DNA of 15,777 nt from DATKLX01 sp035542155 (lineage in GTDB: Bacteria > Chloroflexota > Anaerolineae > Anaerolineales > Anaerolineaceae), in contig DATKLX010000236.1 of NCBI GenBank assembly GCA_035542155.1, forward strand, positions 1 through 15,777, written 5' to 3'. Positions 6,317 through 13,830 of this stretch are shown here, piece by piece. The position numbers were made by a program, and so were the translations under genes. Numbering within the stretch: position 1 is the first letter of the stretch; the number at the start of each line of letters is the position of its first letter. The notes below the pieces were generated by a model that was not told the DNA's origin, searched no databases, and was given only the letters and a program-made list of their open reading frames with translations.

Positions 6317-9300
6317 TTAATCGAAGCCGTTTTCCAAAAAGCGCAGGGGGCCGGTTTTTTGCGGGGCATGCTCCTGGATGAACTGAAGGAAGACCGCCAC
6401 GACCTGGGGGTCGAAGTGCAGGCCAGCCTGGGAGCGGATGTAGTTCAGCGCTTCTTCGCGGCTCCACTTGTCGCGATAGGGGCGCTGGTGGCAGAGCGCG
6501 TCCCACACGTCGACCACGGCGAAGATGCGCGCGGCGAGGGGGATCTGCTGGCCTTTAAGCCGCTGGGGATATCCGGTTCCGTCCCATTTTTCGTGGTGGT
6601 AGTAGGGAATGTCCAGCGCCTGGCGCAGATAGGGGATGCGAATGAGAAAATCATGGGCATAGGTGGGGTGCTTGCGCATGATCTCCCATTCTTCAGGGGA
6701 GAGGGTGCCCCGGTTCAACAGAACCCGATCAGGGATGCCCATCTTGCCGATGTCGTGGAGGATCGCACCGCGGCGGATATGAACCAGATCGGAATCGCCA
6801 ATGCCCATCATGCGCGCCAGGGCGACTGTCAGGCGGGTAACGCGCTCGGAGTGGGTTTCGGTCTCCTGGTCGCGCAGATCCAGCGCCTGCGCCCAACTGC
6901 GGATGGTTTCATCGTAAGAAAGCAACAGCTCGGCGGTCGAGCGCTGCTGACGGTCGAACAACTCGGCGTTGTCAAGGGCAATCGCCACCTGCGCGCCCAT
7001 CGACTGGAGAAAATCCAGCCACTCTCGGTCAACGTCCTGGGCGGTTCGGTAAAACAGCTCTAAAACACCCTTGACCTGGCCTTTTGCGACCAGGGGAACG
7101 GCGGTGTAGGCGATAAATCTTTCAGTGTTAAAGAACGCCTCGCGAAGCTGAGAGGTATCCTCGTTTTCAAGCAGATCGGTCACATGGATGATGCGCCGCT
7201 CAAAAGCGGCCTTTCCGGCATAGCCCTGTCCCATGCGCATGGGAATGGTACGGATAGAGGGAGACTGAAACCCGCGGCCTTCGGCAAACTGGAGCTCCTG
7301 GGTATGGACATTCAGGAGGAGCACGTCGGCGGCAGCCACCCCAAGCTGCACGGTGATCTGATCGACCAGGGTGGTCAGGGCAATGCGCACGTCCAGGCTG
7401 GCCGAGATAGCGTTGGTGATCTCACTGATTGCGGTCAGGCGTTGCAGGCGCAGCTCAGTTTGCTCGAGGAGGGTGGTACGGTGGATTGCGCTGGCGGCAA
7501 TATTGGCTAATGCGACGGCCAGGCGCTGTTCGTGCTCGCCAAAGGGGGTCCGTTTTCCAATCCAGAGCATGCCGATCGATTGCTCATTGACCGCCAATGG
7601 GATGCAAGCGCCTGCTTTCAACCCGTCCAGGAGAAATTCACTTTCATCTCCCAGGTCTTGCCCCAGGCGGTTGCTGAAGAACGGCATTCCGCTGCGCATC
7701 ACCTCGCCGCTGATCCCATCCTTGAAGCTGATCTGCTGGCTCTGCCAATCGGCCCAGACTCCGCGGCCTATTTCGAAGATGATCTCGTCCACCGCGGGGT
7801 CGAGCAGGCCAAGCATCACCCCATCCAGGTGAAGGAGATCTACGAGCTGATCCAGGATGATTGGGATCATCTCGGAGCGGTTCCCGGCGGAGCGCAGCGC
7901 CGCCGAGACCGAGGCAATTGCTTCCAGCTCGAACTCGCGCTGTTTGCGTTCGGTCACGTCCCGACCCACCGATTGGAACTCGATTACCTGCCCATTTTGA
8001 TCGCACAGGGGCCGGTTCGTCCACTGCTCCCAGTGGACCCGCCCATCTGGGTGGTTGGAGCGGATCTCTATAGGCTTGATCAGGCCGTTCTGGACTACCT
8101 GGCGGGCTTTGCGCAAGAATTTTTCCTGGTCGTCGGGATGAATCAGGCGAATGAAATTTGCAGTGAGCAGTTTTTCACGCGGGCGGCCCAGGTAACGGGC
8201 GTAGGCCTCGTTGACGAAGGTGAAGGTCCCATTGGGTTTCCAACGGCAGATCAGCTCGGTCTGATCCTCAACAATCCCACGATAGCTGGCTTCGCTCATG
8301 CGCAGGATTTCTTCAGCGCGCTTGCGCTCGATCACCAGGGCAATCTGGGTCGAGACGAACTGAAGAATCTCTTTTTCCTCCTCGCCAAATCGCACTCCTT
8401 CGGTGTAGCTCTGGAGGGCCAGGATTCCGATGGTGGCCTTTTGGCCTACCAGCGGCACACCCAACCAGTCGATGCTGGGAGCTCCAACAGCCTCAACCTC
8501 CCCCGTGCGCAGAAGCTCATCGAAGACCTCTGGAGATGCGAGAAGGGGCTTACCCGTTCTCAAGACGTAGGCGGTGAGACTGCGGTCCAGCGGAACCGGA
8601 TCGGGAACCTCATCGTATTGGTCCACGTAATACGGATAGCTGAGCATCCCGGTGGTCGAATCGTATAAGGCGATAAAGAAGTTGTCCACCGGTATCAATT
8701 CGCCCAGGACGGAATGGATCGAGCGGTACAGTTCGGGCAAATGGTCGCTGGTGCTGGCAGCTTGAGAAATTTTATAGGTGGCCGCCTGGATTTTTTCGCG
8801 GCGGCGACGCTCGGTTATGTCGTGAACCGTCCCCCAGGCGCGGACGAGGCAGCCATTTTCGACCAGGCCGGAGAGGTTGTACAGGTAGATTCTGTGCTTT
8901 CCATCCAGACCAAACTCCCGGCCCTCCAGGTCGACCAGGCGGTACCGGTTTTCGACGAAGGCAGTCAGGTTGCGCAGGTTGGACGCGTCGGCCATATCCA
9001 GCAGGTCTGCCAGACGGATCCCCTGGAGCTCCTCAGCCCCGGAACGGGTGTACATCCTGGCCAGGACATCGTTGCACTCGGCGATATAGGCTCTCTGGAT
9101 AATCAGGCTCACCTGATCGGCAAGGCTGGCGGAAGTCTGGACCGGTTGATCCAGCTCGATACGCCAGATTCCATCGCCGCTGAGATCCAGAAACGCCCGG
9201 TAGCGCTCCTCATGCTGGTGGGCGTCGTGGGCAGCTCTTTCGGCACTGCAGTCACGGGCCGCACCTTCCAGCCCGGCGACGACGCCGTCTTCCCCCGGGT

Positions 9301-9685
9301 ATGGCCTCGCCCGCACCTCAACCCATGCGATTTCCCCATCCGCGCGGCGGAGGCGAAAAGCAGCCTGGAACTCACCCCCGGTCTGGAGAGCCAGATCCAC
9401 CTGTTTTTTCAGTTCCACCCGATCCTGTGAATCAACGATCCTGGAAACCAGTCCAGGATCGTTGAGAAAAGCATCTTTTGGATATCCGGTCAGGGAATAA
9501 ATCGAAGCACCCAGCCATTCAAATCCAGCCCGCGGATGGAAGCGATAGCGAAAGAGCACATCGAAAGACAGGTCCACCAGCGAATTAACCTGTCCCCATT
9601 CTTCCTGGGGATTCAATGGACCCGAAATTCTCTCCGGCTGCCGCGAAGTCTGAGATGCGAGAGTCGTAATCAGCTCCTTCTGCAC
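6317..9685 (-). CDS. Multi-sensor PAS/GAF protein with C-terminal HD-GYP domain
   Basis: This 1122-residue protein probably senses small ligands or redox state and hydrolyses cyclic di-GMP. Domains in order: PAS (about 37-147), a more divergent PAS (about 160-295), GAF (about 310-455), PAS (about 465-580, with FTFVNEAYARYLG), GAF (about 595-735), GAF (about 750-905), and HD-GYP (about 920-1110). HD-GYP metal ligands are intact: His945 (ETHSERV), HD at 977-978 (ILHDIGK), His1006, HHE at 1030-1032 and DGTGYP at 1035-1040. No membrane segment, signal peptide, receiver or GGDEF domain is seen, so it is a soluble stand-alone sensor. The start is a GTG at 9683-9685 without a clear Shine-Dalgarno sequence; an in-frame stop lies just upstream. 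GTG at Val37 is an alternative that would keep all domains. It is divergent from uridine kinase. What it senses is not deducible. Confidence 0.9.
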   Translation of the reverse strand: MQKELITTLASQTSRQPERISGPLNPQEEWGQVNSLVDLSFDVLFRYRFHPRAGFEWLGASIYSLTGYPKDAFLNDPGLVSRIVDSQDRVELKKQVDLALQTGGEFQAAFRLRRADGEIAWVEVRARPYPGEDGVVAGLEGAARDCSAERAAHDAHQHEERYRAFLDLSGDGIWRIELDQPVQTSASLADQVSLIIQRAYIAECNDVLARMYTRSGAEELQGIRLADLLDMADASNLRNLTAFVENRYRLVDLEGREFGLDGKHRIYLYNLSGLVENGCLVRAWGTVHDITERRRREKIQAATYKISQAASTSDHLPELYRSIHSVLGELIPVDNFFIALYDSTTGMLSYPYYVDQYDEVPDPVPLDRSLTAYVLRTGKPLLASPEVFDELLRTGEVEAVGAPSIDWLGVPLVGQKATIGILALQSYTEGVRFGEEEKEILQFVSTQIALVIERKRAEEILRMSEASYRGIVEDQTELICRWKPNGTFTFVNEAYARYLGRPREKLLTANFIRLIHPDDQEKFLRKARQVVQNGLIKPIEIRSNHPDGRVHWEQWTNRPLCDQNGQVIEFQSVGRDVTERKQREFELEAIASVSAALRSAGNRSEMIPIILDQLVDLLHLDGVMLGLLDPAVDEIIFEIGRGVWADWQSQQISFKDGISGEVMRSGMPFFSNRLGQDLGDESEFLLDGLKAGACIPLAVNEQSIGMLWIGKRTPFGEHEQRLAVALANIAASAIHRTTLLEQTELRLQRLTAISEITNAISASLDVRIALTTLVDQITVQLGVAAADVLLLNVHTQELQFAEGRGFQSPSIRTIPMRMGQGYAGKAAFERRIIHVTDLLENEDTSQLREAFFNTERFIAYTAVPLVAKGQVKGVLELFYRTAQDVDREWLDFLQSMGAQVAIALDNAELFDRQQRSTAELLLSYDETIRSWAQALDLRDQETETHSERVTRLTVALARMMGIGDSDLVHIRRGAILHDIGKMGIPDRVLLNRGTLSPEEWEIMRKHPTYAHDFLIRIPYLRQALDIPYYHHEKWDGTGYPQRLKGQQIPLAARIFAVVDVWDALCHQRPYRDKWSREEALNYIRSQAGLHFDPQVVAVFLQFIQEHAPQKTGPLRFLENGFD

Positions 9686-9729
9686 GTTACGAGGCTTTCA
9701 ATTGTTACCGATAATCGACGATTCATTTT

Positions 9730-9761
9730 ACTACGAATATAATACATACTACTAATATAAA
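9730..9761. repeat. Imperfect AT-rich direct repeat in a divergent promoter region
   Basis: ACTACGAATATAAT (9730-9743) and ACTACTAATATAAA (9748-9761) match at 12 of 14 positions with an 18-base offset. The minus-strand reading of 9739-9744 is TATTAT, a possible -10 for the sensor gene. Tandem sites here could be a regulator's operator, or simply low-complexity AT-rich sequence. Confidence 0.3.
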
Positions 9762-9794
9762 ACGCATGCAGACCAGGAATTGTTGCAGAATTGG

Positions 9795-9823
9795 TTCAAT
9801 ACATATTTGAAAGCGGGTATAAT
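9795..9823 (+). promoter_or_regulatory. Promoter of uridine kinase, leaderless
   Basis: TATAAT at 9818-9823 is a perfect -10. TTCAAT (9795-9800) lies 17 bases upstream as a weak -35. Only seven bases separate the -10 from the ATG at 9831, so transcription should start at or next to the A of the start codon. There is no Shine-Dalgarno sequence. The same layout occurs upstream of rsmG. Confidence 0.65.
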
Positions 9824-9830
9824 TTCCTGA

Positions 9831-10487
9831 ATGGTCCCCAATGAGACTCCCCTGGTTATCGGCCTGGCCGGCGGCTCTGGTTCTGGAAAGACCACCGTCG
9901 CCAACGTGATCCTGCAGCGCGTCGGTGCGGACCGGATTGTCTACCTGCCGCACGACGCTTATTACCGCGACCTCGAAGACCTGCCCACGAACCAGCGCAA
10001 TGAAGTCAATTTTGACCACCCGGATTCACTCGAAACGGACCTGCTGATCCAGCACATCATCACCCTGCGCGAGTGGAAGCCGATCGAAATGCCCATCTAC
10101 GATTTTAGAACCCATTCGCGGACCGGGCAGTTTCGCCACATCGAGCCCAGGCGAGTGATCCTGGTCGAAGGGATCTTGATTTTTGGCGAACCCCGCCTGC
10201 GCGATTTATTCGACGTCAAAATCTTCGTCGATACAGACGCAGACATCCGCTTTATCCGTCGGCTGCAGCGGGATATCAGCGAGCGGGGCCGCACGACCGA
10301 ATCGGTGATCCACCAGTATCTATCGACCGTCCGACCGATGCACCTGGAATTTGTCGAGCCATCCAAACGCTATGCGGACGTGATCATCCCGGAAGGAGGG
10401 ATGAACACCGTCGCGATGGACATGGTCATCGCCAGGATCGAGGCGCTGCTCAGAAAGACTTCACCCGCGGAACGCGAGCATGAGTGA
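9831..10487 (+). CDS. udk: Uridine kinase
   Basis: The enzyme phosphorylates uridine (and usually cytidine) to the monophosphate in pyrimidine salvage. The 218-residue length is typical. The P-loop GGSGSGKTT spans 14-22. PHDAYYRDL (40-48) matches the family's DSFY-like nucleoside-binding segment, followed by NFDHPDSLETDLL (60-72), PIYDFRTHSR (88-97, base/ribose site) and ILVEGILIF (110-118, Walker B region). The LID segment is RRLQRDISERGR (143-154). The ATG is fixed by the perfect -10 just seven bases upstream, implying a leaderless message. The 3' end overlaps the M20 peptidase gene by eight bases, so the two are almost certainly cotranscribed. It could equally be called a phosphoribulokinase/uridine kinase family member, but the motif set fits Udk. 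Confidence 0.92.
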   Translation: MVPNETPLVIGLAGGSGSGKTTVANVILQRVGADRIVYLPHDAYYRDLEDLPTNQRNEVNFDHPDSLETDLLIQHIITLREWKPIEMPIYDFRTHSRTGQFRHIEPRRVILVEGILIFGEPRLRDLFDVKIFVDTDADIRFIRRLQRDISERGRTTESVIHQYLSTVRPMHLEFVEPSKRYADVIIPEGGMNTVAMDMVIARIEALLRKTSPAEREHE

Positions 10488-11838
10488 GCACGTCGATCTC
10501 GAACGGTACCTCGAAAACCACCTGGACGAAAGCATCGCCGAGCTGTCACGCCTCTGCGCGCAGCCGAGCGTTGGTGCGCAGAACTGGGGGATCACCGAAT
10601 GCGCCAACCTGGTCGCGGAGATGTTCACCTGGCGCGGCTTTTCCGTCCAGATCCTTCCAACCGGCGGCGCTCCCGTCGTCTACGCGCAAAAAGAAGGCCG
10701 CTCAAAGCGGACCCTCCTCTTCTATAACCACTACGACGTCCAACCGCCGGAGCCGTTGGAGCTTTGGGAAACGCCTCCCTTCGAGCCGGCTCTACGCGAC
10801 GGCAAGCTGTTTGCCCGGGGGGTGAGCGATGACAAGGGTCACATCACCAGCCGCCTGTTCGCCCTGGACGCTCTTCTGACCAACGATGGCGAGCTTCCCT
10901 GCAACGTCAAGTTCATCATCGAGGGGGAAGAAGAAACCAGCAGCACTCACCTTCACGATTTCGTTCGCGACCACCGCGATCTGCTCGCGGCGGACGCTTG
11001 TGTCTGGGAGTTCGGCGCGGTCGACCACAAGGATTGCCCGCAGGAGTATCTCGGCTTGCGCGGGATCTGCTATGTGGAGCTGAGCGTCGAGACCGCCAGC
11101 CAGGATGTCCACTCCGGCCTGGGAGGGGCCATTTTTCCGAACGCGGCCTGGCGATTGACCTGGGCTTTGAATACGCTCAAAGGCCCGGATGAGTGGATCC
11201 GCATCCCGGGTTTTTACGATACGGTCGTCCCACCATCCGCGCGTGACCGCCAGTTAATGGAGGCCCTGCCGGAAACGGCAGACGAATACCGGTCAAGGTA
11301 TCACCTGAACGGTTTCGTCAGAGGGTTGACTGGCGGTGTCGAGCTGCGCCTGGCGGAGGTGTTCGAGCCAACCTGCACCATCTGCGGGCTCACTTCGGGG
11401 TACCAGGGACCCGGGTCGAAGACTGTCCTTCCGGCGCGGGCCAGCGCAAAGATCGATTTCCGCCTGGTCCCCAACCAGACGCCGGAAGAGGTGCTCCGGC
11501 TGCTGCGCGCCCATCTCGACGCCGAAGGCTTCTCCGACGTGCGCATCGATTTTCTGGGCGGGGAAAGGCCCGGGCGCACGGATCCGGACGACCCATTTGT
11601 TGAGATGGTGATCCGCACCGGCGGCGAGGCGTTTGGCAAGCCGATGGAGATCGTGCCCATGACGGGCGGCTCCGGACCGATCTACCCGTTTCTCGAGTAT
11701 CTCAGGCTGCCGGTGGCTACCGCCGGGATCGGATACCCCGGCACGCAGGCTCACGCGCCGAATGAGAATATCAGGGTGGACTTATACCTCAAGGGGGCGA
11801 AGCACATGACGTATTTAATGAGAGAGTTTGGGAAATAG
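10480..11838 (+). CDS. M20-family metallopeptidase (dipeptidase/deacylase type)
   Basis: A 452-residue two-zinc hydrolase of the M20/ArgE/DapE/carnosinase superfamily, likely a cytosolic dipeptidase. Metal and catalytic residues are visible: His84 in FYNHYDVQP, bridging Asp117 in GVSDDKG, Glu151 (base) and Glu152 (metal) in EGEEETSS, and His425 in QAHAPNEN. The fourth ligand is usually Asp after the next strand; here the segment reads DACVWEFG (172-179), so Glu177 may serve. The dimerisation (lid) domain (about 195-315) includes DVHSG (209-213), another conserved His. The ATG lies inside the end of udk, in a different frame, with no strong Shine-Dalgarno sequence, suggesting translational coupling. 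Substrate is unknown: peptides, acyl-amino acids and ureido compounds are all possible in the superfamily, and the udk neighbour does not settle it. Confidence 0.88.
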   Translation: MSEHVDLERYLENHLDESIAELSRLCAQPSVGAQNWGITECANLVAEMFTWRGFSVQILPTGGAPVVYAQKEGRSKRTLLFYNHYDVQPPEPLELWETPPFEPALRDGKLFARGVSDDKGHITSRLFALDALLTNDGELPCNVKFIIEGEEETSSTHLHDFVRDHRDLLAADACVWEFGAVDHKDCPQEYLGLRGICYVELSVETASQDVHSGLGGAIFPNAAWRLTWALNTLKGPDEWIRIPGFYDTVVPPSARDRQLMEALPETADEYRSRYHLNGFVRGLTGGVELRLAEVFEPTCTICGLTSGYQGPGSKTVLPARASAKIDFRLVPNQTPEEVLRLLRAHLDAEGFSDVRIDFLGGERPGRTDPDDPFVEMVIRTGGEAFGKPMEIVPMTGGSGPIYPFLEYLRLPVATAGIGYPGTQAHAPNENIRVDLYLKGAKHMTYLMREFGK

Positions 11839-11871
11839 CCTGCATAGATTGTGGCTTGCGAGACGATAAGA

Positions 11872-11888
11872 AGGGTTTTAGTAACCCT
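11872..11888. terminator. Weak hairpin between convergent genes
   Basis: AGGGTT (11872-11877) pairs with AACCCT (11883-11888) across a 5-base loop, 33 bases after the M20 stop and about 20 bases after the end of the peptidase gene read from the other strand. No T run follows on the plus strand. It is the only candidate terminator in this 69-base convergent gap. Confidence 0.3.
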
Positions 11889-11907
11889 CAGGGTCTGGTA
11901 ATGTGAT

Positions 11908-12972
11908 TCACTGCAACCGTAAGACCTGCCCGGGGTAAATGGTATATGGGTAGGGAATGGAGTTAATCTCAACTAATTTGCGCCAATCCAGGCCGAAGCG
12001 GCCGGCGAGCTGGATCAGGTATTCGCCTTTTCGGACGGTATACGTATCGGGAGGGCTCTCGGTTGGCGCGGGCGATGGTTGGGTGGGCGTCGCCATTGGT
12101 GGATTAGCGGTAGGAGTCGGTGCTGACTGGCTTTGGGGGAGATGAAGCACCTGGCCAGGGTAGATAAAGTATGGGTAGGCCAATTGGTTGGCCTGGGCCA
12201 GTTCCTGCCAGGTCAGGTCGTAGTGTCGAGCCAGCTTCAACAATGTCTCACCAGCTCGGACGGTGTGCAGACCGGGATCTTCCGTGGGAGTGGGGGTCGG
12301 CGGCGGAGGCTCATCCGGCTTCCATACCACGGCCATGTTCCCCAGCACCGACCAGGAAGCCAGGAAGCCGTCCAGACTGTAGGTCAAGTTCCAACCGGAA
12401 TAGGCATCGATCACGTTAACCGTGGTGGGCGAATATCCGACCAGGATCATCGTGTGTTCGAAGCGGGCGACGGTGGTGGTCTTTCCGTTCGAAGCAGTGT
12501 ACCGTTCGGGGTTCACCGTCCACATCGACCCGATAATCCAGACAATGATTGGACGGTCGGCGGCAATCTCGGCGCGAGCCGCATTCCAGGAAAATCCCAC
12601 CCGGGTGCGCGCCTGGGTGACCCCGGCCTTGCGCAGTGCAGCCGCGATGGGGGCGGCGTGCACTCCATAGGACTGAGGCGGAATATTCCCCCAGACTCCG
12701 CCGGGGCTGCCGACAAAACCGGTATCCGGGTTGTCGGTGCGCTGCAGCAGCGCGAGGATCTCGTCTTCGCTGGTGGATACCCCGAAATAGGCGGCCCAAT
12801 CCGCGGCAGAACGGGATTCGCAGGAGAGATTATAGCGCTGGGCGTGGCCGATCACGCCCGAAACCTGCGCCTGGTCAGGCAGGTCACTGGCCCGTACCGG
12901 CTGACCAATGGCAAGGTCTGCCATAAATACCAGCAAGTAGAGACACAGGATCGCTCGATGCCCGGCTGCCAT
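11908..12972 (-). CDS. Secreted C39-like cysteine peptidase with two LysM domains
   Basis: Read from ATG at 12970-12972 the product is 354 residues. A signal peptide (residues 1 to about 28: AILCLYLLVFMADLAIG core) is followed by a papain-like C39_2-type domain (about 30-220). Its likely catalytic residues are Cys51 (NLSCESRSA), His173 (RFEHTMILVGY) and Asp189 (VIDAYSG). A Pro/Thr linker (220-233) leads to LysM 1 (235-279); a second Pro/Thr/Ser linker (281-309) leads to LysM 2 (310-354). Both LysMs share YPGQVL near their ends. It should be exported and bind peptidoglycan; target bond unknown. The frame opens further upstream to 13047, but GGGAG at 12982-12986 lies nine bases before the chosen ATG and only three before the ATG at 12978. 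The longer version would also overlap the rsmG promoter and bury the signal peptide. It is divergent from rsmG. Confidence 0.85.
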   Translation of the reverse strand: MAAGHRAILCLYLLVFMADLAIGQPVRASDLPDQAQVSGVIGHAQRYNLSCESRSAADWAAYFGVSTSEDEILALLQRTDNPDTGFVGSPGGVWGNIPPQSYGVHAAPIAAALRKAGVTQARTRVGFSWNAARAEIAADRPIIVWIIGSMWTVNPERYTASNGKTTTVARFEHTMILVGYSPTTVNVIDAYSGWNLTYSLDGFLASWSVLGNMAVVWKPDEPPPPTPTPTEDPGLHTVRAGETLLKLARHYDLTWQELAQANQLAYPYFIYPGQVLHLPQSQSAPTPTANPPMATPTQPSPAPTESPPDTYTVRKGEYLIQLAGRFGLDWRKLVEINSIPYPYTIYPGQVLRLQ

Positions 12973-13034
12973 GTTCATATTCTCCCATTTTAGTGAGAAC
13001 AGGAAGTTTTGCAAGTCGCGCCACCAAGGTTCTC

Positions 13035-13063
13035 TTTCTTCCTGCACTGCGCCCAGGTATAAT
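13035..13063 (+). promoter_or_regulatory. Promoter of rsmG, leaderless
   Basis: TATAAT (13058-13063) sits exactly seven bases before the ATG at 13071, the same spacing as in front of udk. TTTCTT (13035-13040) at 17-base spacing is a poor -35. There is no Shine-Dalgarno sequence, so the mRNA is expected to begin at or near the start codon. Confidence 0.6.
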
Positions 13064-13070
13064 CTATCCC

Positions 13071-13781
13071 ATGGAAAAACTGGCCCGCGAAGCGCAATCC
13101 CTGGTCGGCATCCAGTTGAGCCAGCGCCAACTGGATGCCTTTCGCTGCTACGAGCAAGAGCTGGTCGAATGGAATTCCCGCTTCAACCTGACGGCGATCC
13201 GCGATTCTGAAGGGATTCGCACCAAGCACTTCCTCGATTCGCTCACCTGCCTGCTGGCCATGCGCGACACTCCGCCCAGCCGGTTGATCGACGTGGGCAC
13301 GGGTGCAGGGTTCCCGGGCCTGGCGCTGAAGATCGCCATCCCGGCCATGGAGCTGACCCTGGTCGAATCGGTAGGGAAAAAGCTGGAGTTCTGCCGCCAC
13401 ATCGTCCGGAAACTTCGCCTGGACGGGGTCGACCTGGTACAGGGACGGGCCGAAGAGATCGGTCAGCAGGCAGCGTATCGCGAGAGCTTTGATTGGGCCG
13501 TGGCTCGCGCCGTAGCCAGCCTGCCGGTTTTGATGGAATACCTGATCCCGCTGGTCAGGGTTGGGGGCCACACCCTGGCCCAGAAGGGGGAGAGCGGACC
13601 CGCCGAGGCGCACGCTTCAGAGAAAGCCATGCGGTTGCTGGGCGGCCAGCTATGCCAGGTGATCCCGGTCAACCTTCCCGGAGTGGCTGAAGACCGGTTT
13701 CTAATCGTTGTGGACAAGGTCGCGGCAACGCCGCCGCAGTACCCACGGCGGACGGGCGTGCCGTCTAAGATGCCGTTGTAG
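13071..13781 (+). CDS. rsmG: 16S rRNA (guanine527-N7)-methyltransferase RsmG
   Basis: RsmG (also GidB) transfers a methyl group from S-adenosylmethionine to N7 of G527 in 16S rRNA; its loss gives low-level streptomycin resistance in many bacteria. The 236-residue length is normal. Seen here: NLTAI (39-43), KHFLDSL (52-58), the SAM-binding loop LIDVGTGAGFPG (72-83), VESVGKKLEFCR (98-109), DWAVARAVASL (141-151), and the family C-terminus with PPQYPRRTGVPSK. The frame is open upstream to 12993, but homology starts at MEKLAREAQ and the -10 lies immediately before this ATG. The gene ends convergently against recF, 26 bases apart, with a shared terminator. It lacks its frequent neighbours gidA, parA and parB. 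Confidence 0.93.
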   Translation: MEKLAREAQSLVGIQLSQRQLDAFRCYEQELVEWNSRFNLTAIRDSEGIRTKHFLDSLTCLLAMRDTPPSRLIDVGTGAGFPGLALKIAIPAMELTLVESVGKKLEFCRHIVRKLRLDGVDLVQGRAEEIGQQAAYRESFDWAVARAVASLPVLMEYLIPLVRVGGHTLAQKGESGPAEAHASEKAMRLLGGQLCQVIPVNLPGVAEDRFLIVVDKVAATPPQYPRRTGVPSKMPL

Positions 13782-13795
13782 CGGCGAAGAGGCAA

Positions 13796-13830
13796 ACCCT
13801 AAAGGTTTTAGAAATCTTTAGGGTCTTTTT
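13796..13830 (+). terminator. Intrinsic terminator of rsmG, overlapping the recF 3' end
   Basis: ACCCTAAAG (13796-13804) pairs with CTTTAGGGT (13816-13824) around an 11-base loop, followed by CTTTTT (13825-13830): a standard rho-independent terminator 14 bases after the rsmG stop. Its loop and downstream arm also encode the last codons and stop of recF on the other strand. Read on the minus strand the hairpin ends in GGGTTTG, so it may also act weakly for recF. Confidence 0.85.

Noticed and set aside
7532..8668. Plus-strand open frame of 378 codons
   Set aside because: It is antisense to the PAS/GAF/HD-GYP gene, whose minus-strand reading shows clear domains; the plus reading shows none.
12133..12993. 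Plus-strand open frame opposite the LysM peptidase
   Set aside because: The minus strand encodes a full catalytic domain and two LysM repeats; the plus translation is unrecognisable.
12973..13047. Extended N-terminus of the LysM peptidase (25 extra residues)
   Set aside because: It would place the signal peptide far from the N-terminus, and a GGGAG site is correctly spaced before the ATG at 12972.
12993..13070. Extended N-terminus of RsmG
   Set aside because: The extra 26 residues are not RsmG-like and the perfect -10 lies inside this stretch, immediately before the preferred ATG.
13700..13720. Possible DnaA-box-like TTGTGGACA
   Set aside because: It is a single imperfect match inside the rsmG coding sequence with no cluster; not evidence of an origin.
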